Assembly (NCBI RefSeq): GCF_047496725.1
Contig: NC_132984.1
Span: 6,338,001-6,402,000, forward strand
From: Anoplolepis gracilipes
Lineage: Eukaryota > Arthropoda > Insecta > Hymenoptera > Formicidae
Direction: 5' to 3'
DNA length: 64,000 nt
Positions within the stretch are counted from its first letter, which is position 1; each line of letters opens with the position of its first letter. The notes beneath the pieces were generated by a model. The model was not told where the DNA came from. It was given only the letters and a program-made list of their open reading frames with translations, and did not search any database. Positions 12,721 to 22,378 of the stretch are shown one piece after another. The position numbers and the translations under genes are program-made.

Positions 12721-12794
12721 AAAAGTTGACTGTCATGTGTAGCTGTCACATTTCAATTTGTGGTGACGCGTGTTATTCAAATTGAAAGTAGGTA

Positions 12795-12979
12795 CAGTCG
12801 GACCTCTTATCCTACGACTCTCTGATGCTATGAAACCTCTTATCCTACGACAAAAAATCCTCTCATGCTACGACCGTGAAAGGGGAATTATACCCTTATT
12901 CTCAAATTTTTGTCGTAAGATCAGAGGTTTAAGGGGAAGATTCCGGACCGAAAATGTCGTAGGATAAGAGGATCGACTG
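12795..12979. mobile_element. pogo/Tigger-like MITE with TA target repeat
   Basis: CAGTCGGACCTCTTATCCTA at the left is mirrored by the inverse of CAGTCGATCCTCTTATCCTA at the right, flanked by TA on both sides. Ends beginning CAGTCGA/G with a TA target are typical of the pogo/Tigger group. Extra internal copies of CTCTTATCCTACGAC occur. It is 185 bp and non-coding. Confidence 0.75.
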
Positions 12980-12984
12980 TATAT

Positions 12985-14290
12985 GATGGACAACAAATTT
13001 TTAAATGATTCTGATGAAGGATTTGAGAACAAAAATATAGATTAATATTAAATTATTAAATTAAATTAAATTAATAATTAATTAATTTATAAATTATTAT
13101 TAATATTATTAGAGAGAAGAATGAGAGGGGTCATGCCACCGTTTTTTAGGGAACGCTTTTACCCCGCCATACAGTGGCGCTAACTGGATTCACAATTGAG
13201 TTTTCGGAACTACGTGGCTAGATCCACTTTCCAGTGCCATGATAAAACGACCGATTGATTCGAGTCCGTGCTAGATCCACAAATTGTGGTTTGTGTCCGT
13301 GCTAGATCCATAAGTACGAAACATATAATAGATTTATTAATATGTTTTATTAGATATTATTAGCTGCGTGATCTTTTCCCACTTTAGCATATATTATGAA
13401 GTAATATATACGTATATATAGAATTAAAATGCATATTTTATTTCAGATAAAATTTAATGTTTTAATAATTTCAATAAAAAAGTATTTTAATAAAATGTAT
13501 ATGTGTATATTACTTCAATAAATATTACCAAAATGAAAAATACCAAATTGAAAGACTACGTACAATAACACAAAATTTCATTAAAATTCCAGATTCTCTT
13601 AATTGAGAGAGACGTAATCGAAATTTATTAATAATTCTTTTGGTCGTGATAGACTATCAGCTACGTTTGATCTAAAAACTTCTAATAAATTTTATATTGG
13701 ACGTAGGTATATTGGACATTTTCGTGTAATAAATTATTTTGTACACTATTAAATTACAAATTATATGTTGTAATAAATTGTGTATCCTATTTTGTAAAAT
13801 ATATTTGTAAACATATTGTAAAATATATAATTAATTTTATGTGTAGTATAAAATTACTTATATAATATATATTTTGTAACACATTTTATAATATACTCTC
13901 TTGTTAAATGTTTTATATTAAATTTTATATCATACTTTGTAATATATATTTATAACATAATTAATTCTATGTGTAACACACATATAATACATATTTATGT
14001 ATATAAATGTATTACAAAATATAAGGTTTCTTTTCAGAAAATGCACTTTGAGAATAGAAATAATTCCATCACTTATGTATAATGATCTATAATTGGCATA
14101 AGAAATGTAATTATTGTTCTTCCATCTTTTGAGCAAATTGTGGACATCGTTCTTCACTTTACTCGTGGGATCTTTTACTTTAACTTCTCAGAGGGCACAT
14201 GTCCCTAAAAGATGACTTAAACATGACTTAAAGACGTCTCATTGTTTTTTAGATATCTTTAAGATGTCTTTTAGCCTTTCTGTGCCGTAT
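12985..14290. other. AT-rich stretch without a recognisable gene
   Basis: Mostly AT-rich. A short GC-richer patch at 13115-13330 contains repeated GTGCTAGATCCA motifs and CAGTGGCGCTAACTGG; I do not recognise it and see no open frame in it. Confidence 0.5.
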
Positions 14291-14294
14291 GGGT

Positions 14295-14987
14295 TATGCA
14301 TCTTGGTTGTTAAATGCCTTTTGTAAGCATCAAGCCTACTAAAGGGCTTGATGCATTTATATGTTGTAATATTTTCTTTTCTCTGAAACAAAATGATTAA
14401 TTAAATAAAATCGCCAGCGAGATAATTCGGAAGGTATATTGCACACACAAAAATATTTTAATATATATACATTTACCAAAGAGCTTAAGTCTTTAGCGAA
14501 TTTAACAGATTGTACAGGTCTCTGCAATCAAAATCAACATTTTATGATATATGCATGTATATATCCATATGTATTTTAAATAATAAATTAGAAATATATA
14601 TATACGATTTCTTTATCTGTATTTAATTCCCGTAACGGCCTTCTTTCGTTTCTAAAACATATTAATTTTGGTAATTATCCAGAAAAGCTGCCTCACCTCA
14701 GATTTAGATCAAAATAGGCTTATTCGATGCGTTTTGGCTCGAAATAAACGAATCTGGCAGAGATAATCGTCGCTCTGCCCCGCGAACCGAAATATTAATT
14801 GTTAAAAATGACAGATTATTTTCTTCTGTATATTCTTCTGACTGTTATAGCAGTCCAACATACAGATTAGCCTCTTTTCTACACGAAATCATGCACAAAA
14901 ATTTCCCTCCTTAATACCAAAGAACATGTATAGAAAAAAAGCGGCAATCCGTAAGTAATGTATATCAAGTTAATTATTAATCGAAAA

Positions 14988-15027
<40 letters not shown>

Positions 15028-15735
15028 GGAGAGAGGGAGAGAGAGAGAAGGAGAGAGGGAGAGAGGGAGAAGGAGAGAGGGAGAGAGGGAGAGAGAGAGA
15101 AGGAGAGAGGGAGAGAGGGAGAGAGGGAGAGAGGGAGAGAGGGAGAGAGAGAGAGAGGGAGAGAGAATCACGTTTTTATTGAAAAAAAAAGAAAATAATC
15201 TGTCATTTTTAACAATTAATATCTCGGGTCGCGGGGCAAAGCGACGATTATCTCTGCCAGATTCGTTCGTTTCGAGCCAAAACGCGTCGAATAAGCCTAT
15301 TTTGATCTAAATCTGAGGTAAGGCAGCTCTTCTGGATAATTACCAAAATTAATATGTTTTAGAAACGCCACCCGAAAGAAGGCCGTTATGGGAATTAAAT
15401 ACAGACAAAGAAATCGTATGTATATATTTCTAATTTATTTTTTAAAATACATATGTATATATACATGCACATATCATAAAATGTTTATTTTGATTGCTGA
15501 GACCTGTACAATCCGCTAAATTCGCGAGAGACTTAAGCTCTTTGGTAAGTGTACATATATTAAAATATTTTTGTGTGCAATATACCTTCCAAATTATCTC
15601 GCTGGCGATTTTATTTAATTAATCATTTTGTTTCAGGGAAAAGAAAATACATATAAATGTGAGCAATGCAACAAGCCATTAAGTAGGCTTGATGCTTATA
15701 AAAGACACTTAAAAACAAAGAACCACAAATTAAAG
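14295..15735. repeat. 1.4-kb inverted duplication around a GA-rich core
   Basis: Arms of about 540 bp (14295-14832 and 15187-15735) are inverted copies with scattered differences, for example AAAATGACAGATTATTTTCT against GAAAATAATCTGTCATTTTT, and GGCGAGACAG-type stretches through to the zinc-finger exon. The loop holds a purine-rich GAGA/GGGA array at about 14990-15165. The right arm ends within an intact C2H2 exon; the left arm carries the same exon reversed with an internal deletion. Confidence 0.85.
14990..15165. repeat. GAGA-rich simple repeat
   Basis: About 175 bp of (GA)n interrupted by GGGA units. Open frames through it on both strands encode only Arg/Glu/Gly or Ser/Leu/Pro and are not genes. 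Confidence 0.95.
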
Positions 15736-15848
15736 TAAGTAAAAAAACAAATTATTAGAAAAAAATATTTTTTTTTACATTTTAACGTTATGTATTTTTT
15801 TCAATTTTCAGTTGCGGTTTAATAGAAGAATCAGAACAAGATAACTAA
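15637..15848 (+). CDS. C2H2 zinc-finger protein, last two exons (fragment)
   Basis: Exon 15637-15734 follows a TTTCAG acceptor and ends at a GTAAGT donor. It encodes YKCEQCNKPLSRLDAYKRHL, a C2H2 finger (C-x2-C, then H-x5-H ending TKNH). The next exon, 15812-15848, joins in phase and gives NCGLIEESEQDN and a stop. The same two-exon ending occurs in the paralogue at 20578-21001. Upstream of the first exon lies only the inverted duplication, so 5' exons are absent on this strand and the fragment probably has no transcript of its own. A nucleic-acid-binding role is expected for the family. Confidence 0.6.
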
Positions 15849-15934
15849 ATGCTCGGTCTTTTGTTGTTGTTGAATTAATTTGGTCTTGGTACGTAATTTC
15901 TAAAAAAATCATTATCTTTAATTAGAGAAAACAA

Positions 15935-16590
15935 AAGATATACACTCCTTAGCACAACGGAAAAGCTAATGATCAAAATAATATCGGACAAGATGACTGG
16001 ATTCGCTGAGGAACAGCAGGGATTCAAAAGAAACAGGTCCACAACGGACGCCATATACATACTACGGCAGATAACAGAAAAAGCCATCGAGTATAGTAAA
16101 AGGGTCTATATGTGCTTTGTGGATCTCACACAGACCTTTGATAGAGTAAAACTTAAAGATGTATTAGGCCTGTTGAAGAAACGGTATTTAGACCCGAATA
16201 TAATAACAGTTACCGAACAGCTGAACACGGACAATAGTACATACCTAAGAACGGGCAATAAAACAACGAACAAAATTCCCGTGGCGGTAGGTATAAAGCA
16301 AGGAGATAGCCTCAGCCCGATCCTGTTCAACACCATCATAGACGAGATCGTCGAGGAAGTTAAAATGGCTGGCAGAGGATATGCAATGGGAAGAGAGGAG
16401 ATCAAAATAATCTGTTATGCCGACGACGCCGTGATAATATCTGAGGACGAAGATAATCTACAAAAACTCCTATATAAGTTCGAGAAGGTAGCGGAAGAGT
16501 TCAATATGAGGATCTCGGTAGAAAAAACAAAATCTCTCATAATATCTAAAAAACCAAGCAGGTGTAAGCTAGCCATATATGACAATTATT
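15935..16590 (+). pseudogene. Non-LTR reverse transcriptase fragment
   Basis: An open frame encodes the palm region of a LINE reverse transcriptase: EEQQGFKRNRSTTDAI, CFVDLTQTFDRVKLKDVL, GIKQGDSLSPILFNTIIDEI and the catalytic ICYADDAVIISEDEDNL. In-frame homology begins about 15935 (LLSTTEKLM) and ends about 16590. The endonuclease domain, the thumb and both element ends are missing. The frame is uninterrupted, but the piece is truncated on both sides, so it is a dead LINE copy. It starts about 90 bp after the zinc-finger fragment. Confidence 0.85.
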
Positions 16591-16964
16591 CTATTCGAGT
16601 AATTATTCGATTCGGCCGATTTTGAGAACCGTAATATTATCTGCAGTTTTGGATACGGCATTTTACGGAGTTTTTCGACGATAAATTGATTCGCCCGCTA
16701 TAAAATATATTTATCGTCCCGTCCTTCTTCCTATCATAGGAAGAAATCGATTTATCCGATAGCATGCAATTTTCGGAGAGATTTTATGTATATCGGACGA
16801 GTCGCCGTCGCGGAAGCGGTTATTTCTCTCTCTCTCTTTCTTTCACTCACTCTGTCCCTTCCTTTTACGCACACACTCAGAATACACACATCGCGTGTAG
16901 CAATCGCAGCGTCCGACGGCCGGCGATCCGGAACAACTTTTGGTCATTAAAGTAATGTTATTTT

Positions 16965-17275
16965 AAGGAACACGTATTCCTGACGTAATTATAAGACATT
17001 TTCTTCTTTACCAAAATTTTATTTGAAGCATAATTTTATGCTATAAGATAAAATAGTTAGCGACTCATGCGGCGGTAATCACCCGTCGGACGGTCAGCTG
17101 CGCCCGCGCTCGCGGTGTGCCGCGCCGCTCCTGCCTGCCTTCTATACTCGACGCGTGATTTGCTAACTATTTTTGCTTATAACACAAAAACTACGCTTCA
17201 AATCAAATTTTGGTAAAGGAAAAATTGTCTTAGAATTGTGTCAGAAATACGTCATTTTACGGACGCAAGGTTGTT
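16965..17275. mobile_element. Inverted-repeat element with a GC-rich core
   Basis: Arms at about 16970-17060 and 17160-17262 are inverted copies (AAGACATTTTCTTCTTTACC against GGTAAAGGAAAAATTGTCTT, and AAAATAGTTAGC against GCTAACTATTTT). The core at 17060-17155 is strikingly GC-rich in an AT-rich region (runs of CGCCCGCGCTCGCGG). The right side ends GGGACACCCTGTATA, a motif also seen at the edges of other MITEs here. Non-coding. Confidence 0.65.
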
Positions 17276-18319
17276 CTGGGACACCCTGTATAAGTGCGAA
17301 GAAGTCTAACTTGTGTAAATCAAATCAATCAACGTTCGTGAAAATTAAAAGATATCTACAATAATTTTTTCAAATGCTTTAAAATATTTAAAAAATATCA
17401 AATATAAAAAATATTAGCTTTAAAATATTTGAAATTCTAATATGTGTGATTTAACTTTTATTCAATTAATAAATAACCTATGATTTTATTTTTATTATAT
17501 AACAGAAAACATAATTTTTAACTTTTATTTATTATATAATAAAGAAACTAAATGCAACAATGAATGAGTTATATATTTTTTGAATATATAGGCATGAGAG
17601 TATGAAATATAAATGTATATCCAATATACGAACATGTGTGTATTTAGAGAATAAATCACATAGGCATATATATATATACAATGCTGTGTAAATTCACCGA
17701 GTGCAAAAGGTTAAAAGAAATATAAAATTGTATTGAATATTCTAACAACTTGAATATTGGTAAATTTTTAATCAATCAATTGTCAAGACGTTTCTTTTAA
17801 TCACAATATTATATGCGTGTCTATTTTCCATTTAAATTTTTGTATTACAAATATGGTACAGTTTACGATTGATTTGCCAACTCAGATTTTTGTTACACTC
17901 CTATTCGAAAGCATGTTCGAAGTCTTTGATCTCTATCTTATTGATCTCCTCTGCACTCTGTTGTACCGAGTCGCGTATTTCCAACTGCTTCGAGACATCA
18001 ACGCTGGAAATCCTCCAGAAGATCACTTGATTTCCTGAAGGAAAATGTATATCTCTGCTAATTTATCCGGTTACCAAAGCTATATGGAAATATGCAATAT
18101 CAAGTCTGAAGGCAGAAAGAGAAGAGATTGTAAGAACGAATGTCCAATGAGGAAATTTATATTCAATTTGTTTCTTCGATATTATTTTTAATAATACTAC
18201 TCTGTAAAATACTTATCATAAAATACTTGATATGAAAGTTTTCTTTAAAAAACATGGTGTCAAATTGTTCATTAATCAAAGATCAAATAGGGACGATTTT
18301 CAGTTAAAGGAGGGGTGTC
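17276..18319. other. AT-rich stretch without a recognisable gene
   Basis: The only open frame above 60 codons (17817-18038) gives a hydrophobic 73-residue peptide with no recognisable features. Nothing else is supported. Confidence 0.5.
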
Positions 18320-19963
18320 AATAAGACCGTTTTTTGGCCCACGTCAGAATCGCTCCAAAGTGTGGTATTTTCTTCCTGCCGATGTAGCTCACAACCTCCT
18401 TGAATCGTTTGCTGTCCGAGCAATTAGAGGCTGAGAATGGGCAACTTGAAATCTCAAAAATCAATGGAGTCTTTCACATGGTTGTAGTGCTGGTCTCATT
18501 TCAGTATGCTATTATTGAGCTTTCATCACTATATTTTCTCAAAAACTACTAGAATATGCGCTGCTTTAAATACAAAAGAAAACTCATCTGACCTTCATGC
18601 ATTCAAGATAGAATCAAGCCTGATATTTTGAACGGATTGCCATATTACTCAACAATCATACAATATCCCTTGCGATGAATCGGACGATACTATTGTAAGC
18701 CCAAACTTGATTTTAAGGGATTAGATCATTTTGCAAATGCAATGTTTATTCGAAATCATATTACGAAAAAATATTTGAATTCCAAACCTCAGTGAGGAGA
18801 TGTAAAAAATATTTTCCGGACTTCTTTTTCATGGAATGCAATGCTCAACTTCGCGAAGCATTTATTAAGATTGGTATCTTCATTCAGATTATTGTGTTCT
18901 GCTGCATAGTATGTACGACAAATAATCAATTGTTCCATTGTAATTAACTACATCTGAGGCCAATGAATCACGCCTCGTGACTAAAATACGCTGGGTTATA
19001 GAGGCGGTTAACGGTCTCCTTAAGAAGTGGAAAGCGTTAGATCATGTATTCCCAAATTCTCAGATACCGTATGTGGGAGATTACGTGCGCATTGTATCTG
19101 CTCTTTGCAATGCTTTCAGACCACCGAGGATCAGTGACGATCCAAATGATACAATCATTGCTGAGCGTATGTTGCGTCTATTGCAAATGCCGAACCTCCT
19201 CCAGGAAAGAGTTGAAAGAGAAGGTTGGTCCAGGAAAGGGTGATGTGGCAAACCGTAGTTGCGGATTCAATCCCTGATTTCCCTCAATTGACCTTACACG
19301 AGTTGATTCATCTGACCATTGGCTCATATCAATTGAAACAAGCGCAATCTTATGCGGAAGAGCACACAGCTGGAGATGGGATGTATCAACTGTTTGTCCA
19401 TAGGCAAGAGAGAAATATCTTACGTCTCCAGATATAATCGCGCCACACATCATCGAAGGTGTATAACTTGTGGATTGAATATAGTCAAGGATTCAATCCC
19501 ATCATATCCTGGTACTGTCAATGCAAGGTCGGTGCTAGAACCGTTAGTTGTTGTGCACATGTCGCATCTGTCCTTTGGTATTTGGGGTATTCAAGACACT
19601 CTGAAAGACTTCAAGAACGACCATCCCAATCCTACGCACAATACATCCAAGATGCAGAGAACATTTCAGACTGGTCTGACAATGAGTCAGGTGAAGATGG
19701 CGATCAATCTAATGACGAATAATCTTCTAATTGAAGATTCTCCGGCGCCTACTCCCAATTCCTCAATTATTGACTGTTCACTTTCTCATTGTGAATTCGG
19801 AGAATATTGTAAACCCCATTGATTTTTGAGATTTCAAGTTGCCCATTCTCAGCCTCTAATTGTTCGGACAGCAAACGGTTCAAGGAGGTTGTAAGCTACA
19901 TCGGCAGGAAGAAAATACCACACTTTGAAGCGATTCTGACGTGGGCTAAAAAACGGCCTTATT
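18320..19963. mobile_element. DNA transposon with about 150-bp inverted repeats and SWIM-type transposase remnant
   Basis: The ends are long inverted repeats: AATAAGACCGTTTTTTGGCC at the left and the inverse of AATAAGGCCGTTTTTTAGCC at the right, with symmetry continuing to ATTTTTGAGATTTCAAGTTG around 18463 and 19825. The 1.64-kb element contains the C-terminal part of a transposase on the plus strand. No clear target duplication can be seen. The N-terminal half of the transposase is deleted or decayed, so the copy is not autonomous. Confidence 0.85.
18935..19722 (+). pseudogene. Transposase C-terminus with DDE-type end and SWIM zinc finger (broken)
   Basis: The first segment encodes ANESRLVTKIRWVIEAVNGL, then HVFPNSQIPYVGDYVRIV and ALCNAFRPP, matching the C-terminal part of DDE_Tnp_4-like transposases of arthropods. 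The frame shifts near 19235. The second segment continues with a TAA at 19435-19437 and then WIEYSQGFNPIISWYCQCKV and GARTVSCCAHVASVLWYLGY, a SWIM-type Cys-x-Cys ... Cys-x-His finger, ending in a Ser/Asp-rich tail. One frameshift and one nonsense codon make it a pseudogene. Family placement beyond DDE plus SWIM is uncertain. Confidence 0.75.
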
Positions 19964-19977
19964 AATTATACATTAAG

Positions 19978-20283
19978 CATGATTTTATTTATAATTTATA
20001 CATATTAAGTCATTTTGATTTTGTATTTAAATTATTTCTTTATATTTAAAGAGCAAAAAAAAACGGGTACTTTACCCAAACGAGTACCTTCCCAAGAGGA
20101 ACCAAAAAAGGGTTCAAAAGCTTATATTCAGGATGATGAAATTTGCATTATAGATAATATTATAATTTCTAGTTCTAAACAGAAAGCTGAAATAAAAATG
20201 TAAGTATGATTTTATTTATAATTTATACATATTAAGTCATTTTGATTTTGTATTTAAATTATTTCTTTATATTTAGAGAGCAA
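19978..20283. repeat. Tandem duplication containing one exon
   Basis: A block that begins GATTTTATTTATAATTTATA and runs through the acceptor into the exon starting GAGCAAAAAAAA occurs twice, near 19980 and 20209, offset by about 229 bp. The two exons share PKRVPSQEEPKK and then diverge. Confidence 0.8.
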
Positions 20284-21001
20284 AAAAAACTGGTACCATA
20301 CCCAAACGAGTACCTTCCCAAGAGGAACCAAAAAAGGATTCAAAAGATTATGCTCAAGATTGTAATAATAAAATATCCATTGATTTCGAGAAAGATCCAT
20401 TAAAAGTTAATTCTAATAAAGATGCTCTAATAATTAGTTATGAAAATAGAATAAGGTTGGTTTTCTTTTACTAATCTTTTATATTATATATTATATATAT
20501 AAATTTAAATATATTTTTAACACTTAACTATTTAAAAATAATGTATAATCGATGTATTATCAATTTATATATTGCAGTTACCTGGAAACAAAAATTCAAA
20601 AACTCTACTTAGAAAACGTTTTAAAAGAAGTTTCCTCACCACTTTCCATAGACCAGGCCACATATAATGTCGAAAGCTCAAAGGAGATGGTACCCTTGTC
20701 GGTGAAACCACCGAGCGATCCATTAAAGGAGATGGATCCCTTAAAGATGGTACCCTTAGATCAAAATCTAAGTCTACCATCTTTAACTGTTCGTCCGGTT
20801 TCACCGACAAGGTGCGACATATGTGATTAGGATACTACAAGGCCTGATTCCTACAGAAGGCATTTGCAAACAAAAAAGCATCAACGAAAGTAAGTTTTAT
20901 AAAGTTTTATTTAAAAAAGCTTTTCTTTAATTTTATTAATATTTTTTGTTTTTATTTTCTGTTACAGTTTGGAAAAATATTTAAGATCACAAAAACGGTA
21001 A
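20052..21001 (+). pseudogene. Zinc-finger gene 3' portion with tandem exon copy and nonsense codon
   Basis: Four exons fit: 20052-20199, 20279-20455, 20578-20889 and 20968-21001, with GT/AG ends. Exons 2 to 4 join in matching phase, as does the end of exon 1; the start of exon 1 carries one extra A in its poly-A run, which puts its acceptor in a different phase. Exons 1 and 2 are copies of one another. Exon 3 has proline- and lysine-rich repeats (KEMVPL, KEMDPL, KMVPL) and then a C2H2 finger, CDIC ... YRRHLQTKKH, interrupted by TAG at 20828-20830. The paralogous finger at 15655 has AAG there, so one substitution accounts for it. Exon 4 ends LEKYLRSQKR and stop, 24 bp from a hAT insertion. A functional protein ending at the TAG cannot be excluded. 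Confidence 0.6.
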
Positions 21002-21904
21002 CCTACTTTTAAGAAAGATCTGATCCAGAGATGCCAGGTAGCCCACGCCAGCAACCGTATCTGCTGCGTGCGCATGCGCGTGCGACCATAGGAGAGGGAA
21101 ACACACACAAGCGCCGTACCGCGTACGTGTGAGCTCGGTGCTCGGCTAGCTTCGGCTGGCTAATAGAAAAGGATGGATAGATTATTTTCTGTCTCCTTCC
21201 TACCAAGCTGGCAACGAGCGATGCTTCTCGCTTCTCGATTCTTGATACGCATGAAAACATTATATGTTTTTTTTACTTTTTGTTATATTATGAATTATAT
21301 GTTTATTATTATATTTATTATTATATATTACATATGTATATATATATCATACATATTAATTTATTTATTATGATTTTAAGATGTATATTTATTAAAAATT
21401 TTTATATTACACACGTAGAAAAATGTATATTTCAAATTGATGACTTGAAAGAATAAAGAATATCCATGTGGAAACAACCAAAAAAAAAATATAATTAATC
21501 AAGTAAAAAAGCTCTCTTTAATTAAGAGGGAAATGATGTCAACGCCAGTTACATACAGTAGTTAAAGTCTATATATGATAAATAACTAGTATCAAGGCTC
21601 TCTGCGTAAATAAAATTAAAAAACAATAAAGGCAGTAGAGAGCAAATAACGTATAAACGGAATTAGGTGGCAATTGAGAATAATTAGAACACTGTAGATA
21701 TAATAGAATATTTTATGTAGTGACCAAATTAGTTTATTAACAATAAACGAAATCTACGCATGTGTTGTAAATTAATATAATTTAAAAAACATAAAATCGA
21801 ACGAACGTTTCGAGCTCATTTTGAGTCTTCTTCAGCGTACATTAATAAATATAACTAATAAGTACAATATCGGTCGCAATATAAATTCGTTAAAACTATA
21901 ATTT

Positions 21905-22330
21905 AAAAATATAAATAAATGAAATATAAAATATAAATAAAATTATATAATTTAACAATATAAATAAATAAAATATAAAATATAAATAACATTATATAAT
22001 TTAACAATATAAATAAATAAAATATAAAATATAAATAACATTATATATAATTTAAAAATATAAATAAATAAAATATAAAATATAAATAACATTATATATA
22101 ATTTAAAAATATAAATAAATAAAATATAAAATATAAATAAAATTATATATAATTTAAAAATATAAATAAATAAAATATAAAATATAAATAACATTATATA
22201 TAATTTAAAAATATAAATAAATAAAATATAAAATATAAATAACATTATGTATAATTTAAAAATATAAATAAATAAAATATAAAATATAAATAAAATTATA
22301 TATAATTTAAAAATATAAATATATAATAAA
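21905..22330. repeat. 51-bp tandem array, about eight units
   Basis: The unit contains ATAAATAACATTATATATAA and TTTAAAAATATAAATAAATA. Because 51 is a multiple of three, the minus strand stays open for 97 codons of Phe/Ile/Tyr-rich repeats; this is a by-product of the period and not a gene. It lies between the left arm of the hAT element and the end of the transposase. Confidence 0.9.
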
Positions 22331-22378
22331 TAAATAAAAAATTATTATTACAAAGTATTTAGTCTTTTTTCAACATTA

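Noticed and set aside
14958..15182. Arg/Glu/Gly and Ser/Leu/Pro open frames on opposite strands
   Set aside because: Both come from the GAGA-rich simple repeat in the loop of the inverted duplication.
21952..22245. 97-codon Phe/Ile/Tyr-rich frame on the minus strand
   Set aside because: It is explained by a 51-bp tandem repeat whose period is a multiple of three.
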